From Flavobacterium turcicum (GTDB taxonomy: Bacteria > Bacteroidota > Bacteroidia > Flavobacteriales > Flavobacteriaceae): DNA of 64,000 bases. The notes beneath the pieces were generated by a model. It was not told the DNA's origin, did not search any database, and saw only the letters and a program-made list of their open reading frames with translations. Of this stretch, positions 17,100 through 27,296 are shown piece by piece. The translations under genes were made by a program, and so were the position numbers. Position 1 is the stretch's first letter; every line of letters begins with the position of its first letter. Where the stretch lies: NCBI RefSeq assembly GCF_011365745.1, contig NZ_JAAOBY010000009.1:102398-166397 (forward strand), read 5' to 3'.

Positions 17100-18569
17100 T
17101 TACAAACTAATTTCTTTTAAACAACTTGCAGCTATAGGCGCAGGTCTTGGATAAACTCGGTTATTATAAATTTTGTATTGTGAAGTCACCGTACCTCCAA
17201 AAAGGGTCGTATTGGTTGCTTTTAAATCAAAAGAAATCTCAAAAAGACCACTACTTATTTCTGTATAGGTACCACCACCCGAAATGCCGATACTATAACT
17301 TTTACCATTTGTACCTGCAATTGTAATGTATTGCGGAATGACTAAAACAGTTCCTCTAGTTTTACTATTTCCGCCTTCAGGAAAAAACTCTAAGGCTGAA
17401 GCGATATTAAAACCAGGAGAATTCGCCGCCGAAATACTTTCATTAGAGAACCATCGCTTTAGACCAAACGAATTGGTTGTATTAGTTCCAGTCGTAACAT
17501 TAAACCCAATTTTAAAAGCGTGATGGTAAATATCATCTGCAGGATTAGGCGTACCTCTGTCACTGAATAAAATTGCATTTTCAGAACCAGCTGGTACTAC
17601 CACTGGAAAAGTAAAAGCATTAAAACTTTGCCAAGCACAAACGCCTGCTCTATCAAACCAATTTTCACCATAGGTTAAGTAAAATGGATTCGAAAGGTCA
17701 TAAAATTTAGCGGCTGTATTGGCAGTAACATCTCTAATTGATTTGATGGGTTTAACGATTTGCAAAATCGAATTACCAGTAGGACTATAAGCTGCAGTAG
17801 TTGCTAATTCTATATCTGATTGATAGTACACATCATTGTTCTTTATGTTCTCTAAAAGCGTCAATCGGTATGAAATAGAGCTTCTGTTTGCAGCAAGCGC
17901 TTCACGCGTAATTTTGTAGTTGAATCCGTTTAATGTCTTGAACATACTAGCTTCATCGATTTCAGAAGGAATAAATCCGTTGGGGAAATTAACTTTAAAC
18001 ACAACCTCTTCACCCACATTCCCTTGTAATTCTATTCGATTCACAGGAAAACTGTATGTTGTTTTTATATCTTCAAGGTTGACCTCTAAAGCATTATTTG
18101 GTGCTAATAAATTCAAATTTCCGATAGTTATTGATGGATCTGAACTTGATTCTAGTTTTAAAGTAATTTTTTGCTTTTCATTCCACCTTTTGTCGAAAGA
18201 TACAAAAACAGTATCCGTTAACTGATTTCCAGAAAAAGAAAGCTGGTCTTTGGGAATCAGACTAAAAGTAGCCGCATCACCATTAGTTATTACGCTGTAA
18301 GTTACAAAAACAGGTTTAGCTAAAGTTGCCGAAGTCAGTGATACAGGTATTTTAAGCGTTTTTACTGATGTGTTTTTATAACTGCTCACAGGCACTAACG
18401 CACTGTTTTTTGCAGGAAACTCTAACGAAGCATTGTTGCTGTTTACCAATAAATTGAATCGTACGAAGGGAGGAACGCTATTGGCATCTAAATTATAATC
18501 ATCCTTTGAACACGCGCTAAAAACACAAAGAATGAGAGAGACGAACACTATAATTTTAGTATGTTTCAT
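17100..18569 (-). CDS. Surface lipoprotein of unknown fold, SusCD-linked
   Basis: 489 residues from the ATG at 18569, chosen because it directly precedes a textbook lipoprotein signal (MKHTKIIVFVSLILCVFSAC, Cys20). It overlaps the end of susD by 14 bases, so the two are translationally linked. The rest is beta-rich with Ser/Thr/Asn-heavy strands (VPVSLTSATLAKPVFVTYS, KITLKLESS), like repeated Ig-like domains of SusE/F-type accessory lipoproteins. No catalytic motif was found. Position between SusD and the di-heme enzyme suggests either an extra ligand-binding surface protein or the substrate of that enzyme. I checked for features of MbnP, the known partner of MbnH, and did not find them. Confidence 0.8.
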   Translation of the reverse strand: MKHTKIIVFVSLILCVFSACSKDDYNLDANSVPPFVRFNLLVNSNNASLEFPAKNSALVPVSSYKNTSVKTLKIPVSLTSATLAKPVFVTYSVITNGDAATFSLIPKDQLSFSGNQLTDTVFVSFDKRWNEKQKITLKLESSSDPSITIGNLNLLAPNNALEVNLEDIKTTYSFPVNRIELQGNVGEEVVFKVNFPNGFIPSEIDEASMFKTLNGFNYKITREALAANRSSISYRLTLLENIKNNDVYYQSDIELATTAAYSPTGNSILQIVKPIKSIRDVTANTAAKFYDLSNPFYLTYGENWFDRAGVCAWQSFNAFTFPVVVPAGSENAILFSDRGTPNPADDIYHHAFKIGFNVTTGTNTTNSFGLKRWFSNESISAANSPGFNIASALEFFPEGGNSKTRGTVLVIPQYITIAGTNGKSYSIGISGGGTYTEISSGLFEISFDLKATNTTLFGGTVTSQYKIYNNRVYPRPAPIAASCLKEISL

Positions 18570-20025
18570 TTTGCTGTAAGTTTGCGTTAAGGTTAATATT
18601 TTTTTGTGGTATTGGTAAAACAAATTTTGGAGATGGAAAATCGAGATTACATGTAGTTGCTAAACAACCATCCGTACGAACAATACTCTTTCTTTTACGG
18701 GCTAAATCAAAAAACAAATGCCCTTCAAAACAGAGTTCTTTACGCCGCTCTAGTAACAATGCATCTTCAAGATTTTCAGTAGCGGTAAGCAAAGTTGCTT
18801 TGGCACGAGATCTAATAGTGTTGATATCAGCAATGGCACCCGATCGATTACCTAATGCAAGCGCAGCTTCGGCACGGATCAAATACACTTCACTCAGTCT
18901 GAAAGCAGAATATCCTGGATTGTCCTGAAGTTTTTTGGTAAAATAATAATTTACATTTACAAATACGCCGTTTAATAAGGTAGGTAGAGGTTTTTCTAAA
19001 AACAATTGCCTACGAATATCAGCAGTTTCGTATAAGTTTCTCAAATCTTGCGAAGCCACATATTTGTTGTAGTTTGTTGGTGAAAAATACCCAAAATAAC
19101 TGGATAAGGAACCTCCTACTTCTCCACCACTATCTCTAGGAATTGAAAATTCTAATAGATTTTCTGTTAAAGGTGCGTTGGTTTGCTCCCATTGTGCCAC
19201 ATAATTTTCAGATGAAACCAAACTAATGCCCGAAGATTGAATTACATCATTTGCTACATCAAAAGCGTTTTGCCAATTGTTTTGAGAAAGGTAAACGCGA
19301 GCCATTAATGCTTTTGTATTGATTGCGTTAAAATAAGAATTAGTAGGTCCTGCTAAACTAGGCGCATTAGAAAAATTATCTAAAGCAGCATTCAAATCTG
19401 CTACAATTTTGAGATAGGTATTGGCCAGCGTTTCTCTTTTAGGATATTGAATTCCTTTCGATAAACTTGCTGTGCTATATACTACACCCAATTGATCTGC
19501 TCCGGTTCCGGAAATAGGTTGCGAGTATACCAAAGTCAGTAAAAAATGAGCGTAGGCTCTTATAGCCAAGGCTTCGGCTTTGATTTGATTTTTTTCTATT
19601 GCAGTCGCATCAGTTAATTGGTCTACATTTTCAAGAATCAAATTAACCTGATTCACAACCGCATAACTGGCATCATAAAAAGGTGTGAAATTACTTTCTA
19701 AAGCTTGATCCTGAAAAGAATATACGTTTTCAACATTAATAGGAACTGTAATTTGCCCGCGATTACTGCCCGATATTGTTGGTGTAAATTTTAAGTTACC
19801 ACCTTGTAAATCAGCGTAAACCGCAAAGCGTTCTCCCCTTACATTTTCTTCGAGTTTGCCATAGGTTCCATTGAGAGCAACCAGCATTCCGTTTTTGGTA
19901 CTCAATTGTTCTGCAATAGAGGTTTGAGAGCCTGGTTCTTGCTCTAAAAATTCACTACAACTTTGCACTGACAGAACAACAAGTAGCACAAAAAGGTATT
20001 TTAAAAATAGTTTTGAATGATTCAT
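18556..20025 (-). CDS. SusD/RagB-family outer-membrane lipoprotein
   Basis: 489 residues with lipobox VQSC (Cys23). The N-terminal EFLEQEPGSQTS, the helical TPR-like segments (KAEALAIRAYAHFLLTLVYSQP, AVVNQVNLIL) and the C-terminal SEVYLIRAEAAL / RKELCFEGHLFFDLARKR blocks are diagnostic of SusD. It forms the lid of the SusC channel at the cell surface and hands ligand to it. It starts 4 bases after the stop of the SusC gene. The ligand is not readable from sequence; the FecIR-type regulators upstream do not by themselves imply iron. Confidence 0.95.
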   Translation of the reverse strand: MNHSKLFLKYLFVLLVVLSVQSCSEFLEQEPGSQTSIAEQLSTKNGMLVALNGTYGKLEENVRGERFAVYADLQGGNLKFTPTISGSNRGQITVPINVENVYSFQDQALESNFTPFYDASYAVVNQVNLILENVDQLTDATAIEKNQIKAEALAIRAYAHFLLTLVYSQPISGTGADQLGVVYSTASLSKGIQYPKRETLANTYLKIVADLNAALDNFSNAPSLAGPTNSYFNAINTKALMARVYLSQNNWQNAFDVANDVIQSSGISLVSSENYVAQWEQTNAPLTENLLEFSIPRDSGGEVGGSLSSYFGYFSPTNYNKYVASQDLRNLYETADIRRQLFLEKPLPTLLNGVFVNVNYYFTKKLQDNPGYSAFRLSEVYLIRAEAALALGNRSGAIADINTIRSRAKATLLTATENLEDALLLERRKELCFEGHLFFDLARKRKSIVRTDGCLATTCNLDFPSPKFVLPIPQKNINLNANLQQNETY

Positions 20026-20029
20026 GTTG

Positions 20030-23000
20030 TTAAAATTTAGTGTTAAATCCTAAAGAAATTGTTCGAGCTTGTGGATACGTAAAGCTAAATTCCCGCACTC
20101 CGTTGCGGCCTGCTGGACTTTTTTGCTTGTACCAATAAGCCACATTTGATACATCAATAAAAACAGAAAGAGCATCGAGCAATTTTGTTTGCATTGGAAC
20201 ATTATAGCTTAAATTGATATTACTAATTCGAATATTGGTATTATCATATAAAAATTTACTCAAATTCGGGATCAAAGTGGCGTTGCTTATTACCAAAGGT
20301 TGTAATGCCACATCACCCTGATTGCGCCAATAATCATATGCGTTTACAGATAAATTTCTATTCGAAGTAATGTTGTATTTTGAAATCAAACTGTTATCTA
20401 CCAATATCGCTCCTCCAATTTCAAAAGCTCCTCTAATAGATAAAGTCAAATTATCTTTAATCACAAAGGTATTGCTGAAACCTCCAAAAGCATCTGGTTG
20501 ATTATCGCCAATAGGAACCCAATCTGCAGGACCAAATAAGCTCGTGTAGGTTGCCGCATCATAAATTTGGCCATTTTTTTCTAACAAATCCCTTCCGGTG
20601 GCAGCATCAACGCCTGCGTATTTAATACCCCAAATGGTTGAGGTACTAAATCCTATTTTTTGCGCCAGCGCTACCTCAGATGTTGAAAAATCACTTCCCA
20701 ATCCAATTAACTTTGTGACCTTGTTTTTTACTGTTGAAATATTAAATGAGGTAGTCCATTTAAAATCCTTCGATTGCCACCATTTTACTCGCGTGCTAAA
20801 CTCGACACCCTTGTTGTACATACTTGCTGCATTTAGCTGTAAGGAAGTATAACCAGTTTCGGTAGGAATATCTCGGCTGGTAATTAAATCTGTAATATTA
20901 TCGTAATAAAATTCGAGACTTGTTTCTACACGGTTCAAAAAATTAAAGTCGATTCCAGCGTTGAATTTTGTGTTTTTTTCCCAGCTTAAATTTCCATTCG
21001 GTGCCGCACTTGGAACTGCACCATTGCCTCCATTGTAATCGATTAGGTTTATGGTATACAAACCTTTAGAACGATACGAACCAATTCTGGAATTACCTGT
21101 AGTCCCGTAACTGACTTTTAATTTAAGTAAATCAATTTTGTTTTGCGCATTCATGAAATTTTCATTAGAAACAATCCAACTCAAACCTGCACCTCCATTT
21201 AAAGCTACATTGGTATCGTCACCAAAAACAGAACTCTCGTCTCTTCTAAAATTTCCTAAAAAATAATATCGTTTTTTATAATTGTAATTGAGTTGAGAAA
21301 AAAACGAGACTCTTGAATTGTAACTGATGTCCTCTCTATAAACCTGAGTGGCAAGTCGTTCATCTACAGTTGTTAAAGGGTCATCATCTCTAAGTGCGTT
21401 GTTAACATCATTAATTTCGCTTGAATTTACGAAACCACGTCCAGATGCATAGCCGAAATTAGCCTTTTCACTAGACAATTCGAATCCTAAAACTCCATCA
21501 ATAGTATGGTTTTGATTGATGGCTTTGTTAAAAAGAGCCTGTCCTTGCCAATTCCATTTTGTTCCATTTCTTTCATTAATGAGTCTGCGTCCCCAGTTAG
21601 GATATTGGATGCCATTTAGCACAAATGTACCATTACTTTGCCCGCTTTCATTGGCACCTGAAAAATAGCGGTCTTGTTCTTTATCTTTGTAATCAAGTCC
21701 AAATAAGGTAGAAAAACTTATAAACTGGTTCAATGTGTATGATGCGCTAGCACTACCTAAAATACCATAGCTGTTCGTAACATTTTTGTTTTGTTCAATA
21801 GCAGCCAAAGGATTACTTAGACCAACTACGCCAATAGTTGAAAAGGAGCCGTCTGGATTGTTGGGAGCAATTGTAGGCACAAAAGCGTAGCTGTAGTAAA
21901 TATTTGGCGCGTCTTTCTGAATATAACTAGGGTTCAGAGACAAACTAAAATCAAATTTATTCGCTCGGTAACCTATGTTGATCCCTGCATTATATTGCTT
22001 TGTAGAATTCCCTTTTTGAGGCTCGTCAATTTCTAGGTAACTCAAACTAGTTCGATAGGAAAGCTTGGAATTGGCACCAGAAACATTGAAATTGTATTTG
22101 TTATAAATACCCGCAACATTTAGCAAATCAAACCAATTGGTATTAATGCCATTATAAGGAACGGGTACATAATTGGTTTGACTGTTTTTAAGATATTCAT
22201 TTCGTAAATCAGTGTATTGAGAACCGCTCAAATATTCAATTTGATTAATCGCAGATGAAATACCCAATTGATTAGAAAAACCAAATTTCGTTTTGCCTTT
22301 TTTTCCTTTTTTAGTTGTGATTAAAATAACTCCATTTGCACCATCGGCACCGTAAATACTAACTGCTGCCGCATCCTTCAAGATAGTCAAACTCTCAATG
22401 TTTTCGGGTGAAATTTGCGCCAACGGATTGGATAAGTTTTCTGAGAAAGCACCATTGGCATCAAAAAACTGATTGTCAATACCTACTTCTTCGCTTATAA
22501 TTACACCATCAACAATGATAAGTGGTTGTGTCGAAGTACCTAGATTTGAATTTGATAAAGAACTCAAACTACCCTGACCACGAATATTTATTTTAACTGG
22601 CCCACCAATTCCTGAGGTATTTTCGATTAAAACACCTGCAATTTGACCCACAACCATTTTATCAATACTTTCTGAAGCTTGTTCAACTGCAATGTCTTTA
22701 GCTGTTAACGTAGCAATACTTCCAACAACTTCTTCCTTCATTTTTTTGGTACCATAAGAAGATGTGATTACCACCTGCTCTAATTCATCAGTAACTTGCT
22801 GCATAGAGAATACGAAATCTACTGTATTCCCTACTCGTTGCGCTTGCACTTTCATTCCAAGGTATGAAACTTCTAAAACAATGTTCGGGATATCGTTGCC
22901 TTTTAGTAAATAGACAAAGCGTCCGTTACTGTCACTGATCACACCAGCCGAAGTCCCTTTCATCAAAATAGTTGCTCCTGGAATGGGCGATTTGTCTTTA

Positions 23001-23380
23001 GCATCTAGTACAATTCCTTTAATAAATCGTTCTTTTTCCTGCGCAGGTTCTTGTGTATCATTACTAACTAAGAGGATTTGTTCTTTTTGTATAAAAAACG
23101 TAATTTTTTTATCCTTAAAAACACGATTGAGAACCTCTTCAAGTGGACTATTTTTGACTTTGATTGATACTTTTTGACTTCCATCAATTTTACTAGCGTT
23201 AAACACCACTCGGTAATTTGTTTCTTGTTCGAGTAATTTAATAAACTCTCGCAATGGTACATCCTTGCACTCAAGGGTAATGTTTTTGTTTTTGGTTTGA
23301 GCAAAAGTTTGCAAACTCAGGAGAAATATCCCGCAGCTTAATAGTAACTTATGCCAAAAGGGATTAAGTGTAATGGTCAT
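20030..23380 (-). CDS. SusC/RagA TonB-dependent outer-membrane transporter with STN signalling domain
   Basis: 1116 residues. Signal peptide 1-28 (ending QTFAQ). STN domain about 33-105, the part that talks to a FecR anti-sigma factor. Carboxypeptidase-D-like regulatory domain about 118-200 (GIVLDAKDKSPIPGATI). Plug domain with the SusC signatures DGVIISEEV, LTILKDAAAVSIYGADGANGV and ITTKKGKKG, then a beta barrel to the C-terminus. It imports a ligand across the outer membrane with TonB energy. The STN domain, together with the sigma/FecR pair 31 bases and further upstream, marks a self-inducing trans-envelope circuit. Confidence 0.96.
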   Translation of the reverse strand: MTITLNPFWHKLLLSCGIFLLSLQTFAQTKNKNITLECKDVPLREFIKLLEQETNYRVVFNASKIDGSQKVSIKVKNSPLEEVLNRVFKDKKITFFIQKEQILLVSNDTQEPAQEKERFIKGIVLDAKDKSPIPGATILMKGTSAGVISDSNGRFVYLLKGNDIPNIVLEVSYLGMKVQAQRVGNTVDFVFSMQQVTDELEQVVITSSYGTKKMKEEVVGSIATLTAKDIAVEQASESIDKMVVGQIAGVLIENTSGIGGPVKINIRGQGSLSSLSNSNLGTSTQPLIIVDGVIISEEVGIDNQFFDANGAFSENLSNPLAQISPENIESLTILKDAAAVSIYGADGANGVILITTKKGKKGKTKFGFSNQLGISSAINQIEYLSGSQYTDLRNEYLKNSQTNYVPVPYNGINTNWFDLLNVAGIYNKYNFNVSGANSKLSYRTSLSYLEIDEPQKGNSTKQYNAGINIGYRANKFDFSLSLNPSYIQKDAPNIYYSYAFVPTIAPNNPDGSFSTIGVVGLSNPLAAIEQNKNVTNSYGILGSASASYTLNQFISFSTLFGLDYKDKEQDRYFSGANESGQSNGTFVLNGIQYPNWGRRLINERNGTKWNWQGQALFNKAINQNHTIDGVLGFELSSEKANFGYASGRGFVNSSEINDVNNALRDDDPLTTVDERLATQVYREDISYNSRVSFFSQLNYNYKKRYYFLGNFRRDESSVFGDDTNVALNGGAGLSWIVSNENFMNAQNKIDLLKLKVSYGTTGNSRIGSYRSKGLYTINLIDYNGGNGAVPSAAPNGNLSWEKNTKFNAGIDFNFLNRVETSLEFYYDNITDLITSRDIPTETGYTSLQLNAASMYNKGVEFSTRVKWWQSKDFKWTTSFNISTVKNKVTKLIGLGSDFSTSEVALAQKIGFSTSTIWGIKYAGVDAATGRDLLEKNGQIYDAATYTSLFGPADWVPIGDNQPDAFGGFSNTFVIKDNLTLSIRGAFEIGGAILVDNSLISKYNITSNRNLSVNAYDYWRNQGDVALQPLVISNATLIPNLSKFLYDNTNIRISNINLSYNVPMQTKLLDALSVFIDVSNVAYWYKQKSPAGRNGVREFSFTYPQARTISLGFNTKF

Positions 23381-23410
23381 TTAGTTGTTGTTTTTGGGTT
23401 TATAATTGGG

Positions 23411-24526
23411 TTAGTTAGTAATGGTAATTGTACGATTGTTTACAGTGTATTTAAATGGAGTATCAAGCTGTAATAAATTCAAAATATCTTGAGGTTTGGC
23501 ATCTTTTAACTTAATGGTACCAGTAAATTTTTGTTTGTCTAAATTATTGTTGGAGTTTATTATGCGCACATCGAAGGTGCGTTCTATTGTCTTGCATATA
23601 CTTACAAAGGAACTTTCTTTTAAAATTAATTCGCCATTCATCCAAGCGGTGTAAACTGATACATCCACCGAACGACTTTGATGAGTATTGGTTACTAAAT
23701 CCCAGTTTACCAATTGTCCTACTGACATCATTGTACTGTTATTTGCGTTACCATTTTGGATTAACTGTACACTTCCTTCGGTTAAAACCGTTTGCATAGA
23801 TGATTCGTCAGGATAGGCAGATACATTGAATTTTGTTCCTAGAACAGCCACGCTAACACTGTTGGTGGTCACAATAAAAGGTCGAGATTTATCCTTTGTT
23901 ACGTCAAAAAAAGCTTCTCCAGTTAAAAAAACAGTTCGTTTTCCTTTGACATCAAATTGCTGAGGATATCGTAAGCTTGTACCAGCATTAAGATGTACCG
24001 ACGTTCCATCGGACAAGATTACTTTAAATGTTTTCCCGTAAGGAACTTTTAAAGTATGGTAACTAACAGCAGCTGTGGTGGTAGATTTAGGATACACAAT
24101 TTCATCTTTTTGTTGCACTGCAATTGCATTCCCTGCTTTATTAGTTACGTTTTTAGACTCATTTCCCGAAACAGCGGTTATCTCACCAGTTTCAAGCTCT
24201 AAAACTACTTCATTAGTTGGTTTGGCAATTGCATTATCTTCCCACACTACTGATTTTCCTAATGTAAAAAACAAAAGAAAAATAGCAGCATATCTCAAAA
24301 ATAATCTTTGGTATTGCTTGCGCCTGATTTTTCTTTGAAGGACAATGAAATCATTATGCAAGCTCGTGTTTGACAAAGCAATGTTATCTGTTAACAAGCA
24401 TGCTTTTTTAAGAGCGAAGAATTCTTTTTTGTTATTTTCGGAAGATTCAATCCATTTGAAAACTTCAAGAACTTCCTCTTCAGATGCCTCGTTGTTTAGG
24501 TATTTGTATAATAATGTTGAAATCAT
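23411..24526 (-). CDS. FecR-family anti-sigma factor
   Basis: 371 residues. A short cytoplasmic helical N-terminus (1-70, sigma-binding) is followed by one membrane helix (about 77-93, LRYAAIFLLFFTLG). The periplasmic FecR domain lies at about 160-260 (VPYGKTFKVILSDGTSVHLN, FLTGEAFFDV, VAVLGTKFNVSAY). A C-terminal DUF4974-type domain at about 300-371 resembles the STN fold and probably contacts the SusC STN domain. It lies 30 bases upstream of the SusC gene and holds the neighbouring sigma factor inactive until ligand binds. Confidence 0.95.
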   Translation of the reverse strand: MISTLLYKYLNNEASEEEVLEVFKWIESSENNKKEFFALKKACLLTDNIALSNTSLHNDFIVLQRKIRRKQYQRLFLRYAAIFLLFFTLGKSVVWEDNAIAKPTNEVVLELETGEITAVSGNESKNVTNKAGNAIAVQQKDEIVYPKSTTTAAVSYHTLKVPYGKTFKVILSDGTSVHLNAGTSLRYPQQFDVKGKRTVFLTGEAFFDVTKDKSRPFIVTTNSVSVAVLGTKFNVSAYPDESSMQTVLTEGSVQLIQNGNANNSTMMSVGQLVNWDLVTNTHQSRSVDVSVYTAWMNGELILKESSFVSICKTIERTFDVRIINSNNNLDKQKFTGTIKLKDAKPQDILNLLQLDTPFKYTVNNRTITITN

Positions 24527-24720
24527 AATTGAAAAAAAATTAAAATTCTAGTTTTAAAAAAAGGAATAACACCTTCACATACCTAAGAATCATTAAACTG
24601 TTTTTGTTAAAAAAGTAGATTTTACAAGCATAAAAACCACAAAAAATCAACAAAATCACAATTGCTTATAGTAAGTACACGTTACAAGGAGAAAACCCTA
24701 CTCTAATTTTTAATTTTTTT

Positions 24721-25323
24721 TTAACTATTTAGTAAAGTGATGATAATAAATGAAGGTAAATAATCCGATAGTTGTTCTTTTAAAATCTTTAAGGCCTTTG
24801 TCATGTGGGCTTCAACTGCTTTTTGCGATACGCCCATAGCTAAGGCTATTTCTTCATTTTTTTTGTTTTCAAAACGTTTTTGCAGATATACTTGTTTTGT
24901 TTTTTCAGGAAGAGATTCAATTATTGTATTGATTCGAAGTTCTAATTCGGAGATTTCAACCGAATGAAAATCAATTTCATTCAAAATTTGAGTATTGAGA
25001 GCTCGTTCTTTTTGATTGAGTAAATCGTTTTTGAATCTATCCTTAACTTTATTATGGCGGATATGGTTGAGACAAATTGACTTGGCATAAGTGTATAAAA
25101 ACGAGAGAATGCCATTTTCTGAATCAATTTTATCTTTATTGATCCATAGTTTCAAGAAGACTTCTTGCGTTACATTTTTGGCTTCGTCTTGATCGTACAA
25201 AAATTGAATACTGAACCCTAGCAATCGATTGTAATAGGCATTGAAATAAAAATTAAAAGCGCTTTCATCACCATCCTTAAAAGATTTGAAAGTTTTACAT
25301 TTATTTTTATCTAACTCCTCCAT
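24721..25323 (-). CDS. ECF RNA polymerase sigma factor (FecI-like, Bacteroidetes type)
   Basis: 200 residues. Region 2 reads FNFYFNAYYNRLLGFSIQFL then AKNVTQEVFLKLW (-10 recognition and core binding). Region 4 reads IIESLPEKTKQVYLQKRFE then NEEIALAMGVSQKAVEAHMTKAL (helix-turn-helix). It is the first gene of the FecR-SusC-SusD cluster, separated from fecR by 194 A/T-rich bases without an obvious terminator. It probably directs transcription of the SusCD genes when released by FecR. Confidence 0.95.
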   Translation of the reverse strand: MEELDKNKCKTFKSFKDGDESAFNFYFNAYYNRLLGFSIQFLYDQDEAKNVTQEVFLKLWINKDKIDSENGILSFLYTYAKSICLNHIRHNKVKDRFKNDLLNQKERALNTQILNEIDFHSVEISELELRINTIIESLPEKTKQVYLQKRFENKKNEEIALAMGVSQKAVEAHMTKALKILKEQLSDYLPSFIIITLLNS

Positions 25324-25748
25324 ATTAAAAACAACGCTTCCAATCCAAAATAATAGTTGTACCTAATTACGATACTGAGTTGTAAATCACGTTCCCGCAA
25401 AAATACTTAAAATATGTTTTAGAAAAATAATTATTTAGAATAATTATACATTAGCATGGGAATTCAAATAAAACTGTAAAAACTAATTCAATAATAAGTG
25501 TTTAGACTTGCTAGGTATGACTTAATAAATAATCGAAATTTAATGCAATGACAATTAATAAAAATCTAAAATTCTTTTTACTGACTTCAGGGCTTTATAC
25601 AGAAACAATAAATAATAGGCATACTCTTGTTTACAGAAATAAAATTTTAAATTTACCCCATATTAAAAATAAAACTGAAATAGGCTGACACTATCCTAGC
25701 AGCAGAATTTGATAAAACCAAACTCAAAGCAGACAATTACATAAAAAG
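25324..25748. other. Divergent intergenic region
   Basis: 425 A/T-rich bases between the sigma-factor gene (minus) and the glycosyltransferase gene (plus). A TATTTTTG on the minus strand (25398-25405) could be a -7 element for the sigma gene, but no TTG occurs at the right distance. No gene or repeat was seen. Confidence 0.4.
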
Positions 25749-26804
25749 ATGAGCACTTTAAAAAAAATAAATATTTACCGCCGAATTTTAACCAAGAGTT
25801 TAACCAAAAATATTGGAACTTCTGCACAAAAATTTGTCGTTGATCCGAATCAAAAAATAGAAATCAAAAGAGTATTAATCTCTAGGCCCAATCATCGACT
25901 AGGTAATTTATTGTTGATAACGCCACTGGTACAAGAGGTGCAAGCTACTTTTCCGGATTGTAAAATTGACTTATTTGTAAAAGGTGGTTTAGCTCCTATC
26001 GTTTTCGAAAATTATCAAAACATAGAAACAATAATTGAACTTCCAAAAAAACCTTTCAAAGATTTGATTGCTTACTTTAAAGTGTGGACAACCATCAAAA
26101 AAGGAAATTACGACATTGTGATTAATGTGGATAAAAATTCTTCGTCTGGACGTTTATCTGCGCAATTTGCTAACGCTAAATATAAATTTTTTGGAGAAGA
26201 AGATACTACATTAGCGCAAAAGCACTCTGATTATTGCCATATTGCCAAATATCCAGTTTATGAATTCAGAAACTTTTTAACGCAATTGAATTTTCCCGAA
26301 AATCAACAAGAAGTACCTCCTTTAAACTTAAAACTAAGTACAAATGAATTGGAACAAGGTAAAAATACCGTTGCCAAAATAGTAGGGACCACTAGCAAAA
26401 CGATTGCCATTTTTACTTATGCCACAGACGATAAATGTTATGCCACAACTTGGTGGGAACCATTTTACGCTCGTTTGCTTAGTGAATTTCCTGATTACGC
26501 CATTCTTGAAGTATTGCCAGTAGAAAATGTTTCTCAAATTGGTTTTGCTGCACCTACTTTTTACAGCAAGGACATTCGAGAAATTGGAGCTGTAATTGCC
26601 AACACAGCAATTTTTATTGGAGCTGATAGCGGTATCATGCATTTGTCAAGTGCTTCACTTACGCCTACAATTGGACTTTTTTCTAGAGACAATATAGAAA
26701 CATATAAACCTTATGACAACAACAGTGTAGCCATAAATACCAACCAGGGAAATCTTGATGATTGGATGGCCATTGTACGCCGAACTTTACAATCTAAGTC
26801 ATAA
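25749..26804 (+). CDS. Glycosyltransferase family 9 (heptosyltransferase-like)
   Basis: 351 residues. GT9 proteins add heptose or related sugars from nucleotide donors to lipopolysaccharide core on the cytoplasmic face. The N-terminal Rossmann domain carries ISRPNHRLGNLLLITPLVQE (donor and acceptor side). The C-terminal domain carries FIGADSGIMHLSSASLTPTIGLF, the donor-binding signature. A basic N-terminal extension of about 35 residues precedes the first strand. The VOC gene follows 32 bases later and may be in the same transcript, but shows no functional link. Confidence 0.88.
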   Translation: MSTLKKINIYRRILTKSLTKNIGTSAQKFVVDPNQKIEIKRVLISRPNHRLGNLLLITPLVQEVQATFPDCKIDLFVKGGLAPIVFENYQNIETIIELPKKPFKDLIAYFKVWTTIKKGNYDIVINVDKNSSSGRLSAQFANAKYKFFGEEDTTLAQKHSDYCHIAKYPVYEFRNFLTQLNFPENQQEVPPLNLKLSTNELEQGKNTVAKIVGTTSKTIAIFTYATDDKCYATTWWEPFYARLLSEFPDYAILEVLPVENVSQIGFAAPTFYSKDIREIGAVIANTAIFIGADSGIMHLSSASLTPTIGLFSRDNIETYKPYDNNSVAINTNQGNLDDWMAIVRRTLQSKS

Positions 26805-26836
26805 AGTAAACCAACAATTAAACAGAAAAGCGACCC

Positions 26837-27289
26837 ATGAAACTAAAATTCCTGTTACTTATCGTATTAGTGCAAAGCAGCTATAGCATTAGCGCTCAGC
26901 AAAAAGAAAATTTCAGCCTTCAACTGGATCACATGGCACTTTCTGTGAAAAATTTGGACAATTCAGTACAGTTTTATAAAAACGTTTTACAACTTCAAGA
27001 GATAACCAATAAAACCCAAAAAGAAGGAATCCGCTGGATGTCGTTAGGCGAAGGAAAAGAATTGCATTTGGTATCGACTATAAAAGATCCTGTACAAATT
27101 AACAAAGCGATACATCTTGCTTTTAAAGTGCAAGACTTTGAAAATTTAATTAAAAAACTAAATCAATTGCGAATAACTTATTGGGATTGGCCGGGTAAAA
27201 AAGATACAATAAGCATTAGAGCTGACGGAGTAAAACAAATTTACATTCAAGATCCAGACGGGTATTGGATTGAATTGAACAGTCTTTAA
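26837..27289 (+). CDS. Exported VOC/glyoxalase-fold protein
   Basis: 150 residues with a signal peptide (MKLKFLLLIVLVQSSYSISA), which is unusual because most glyoxalase-fold enzymes are cytoplasmic. The mature part is one VOC unit: LDHMALSVKNLDNSVQFYKN with a potential metal His, RWMSLGEGKELHLVS with a second His, IHLAFKV and the C-terminal IYIQDPDGYWIEL with a Glu. Metal-dependent lyase, isomerase or binding functions all occur in the superfamily, so the reaction is not named. Confidence 0.85.
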   Translation: MKLKFLLLIVLVQSSYSISAQQKENFSLQLDHMALSVKNLDNSVQFYKNVLQLQEITNKTQKEGIRWMSLGEGKELHLVSTIKDPVQINKAIHLAFKVQDFENLIKKLNQLRITYWDWPGKKDTISIRADGVKQIYIQDPDGYWIELNSL

Positions 27290-27296
27290 AAGCAAA

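Noticed and set aside
17100..18569. MbnP-family assignment for the lipoprotein next to the di-heme gene
   Set aside because: I looked for the MbnP-type pattern and saw only generic beta-rich, Ser/Thr-rich sequence; naming it would be guesswork.
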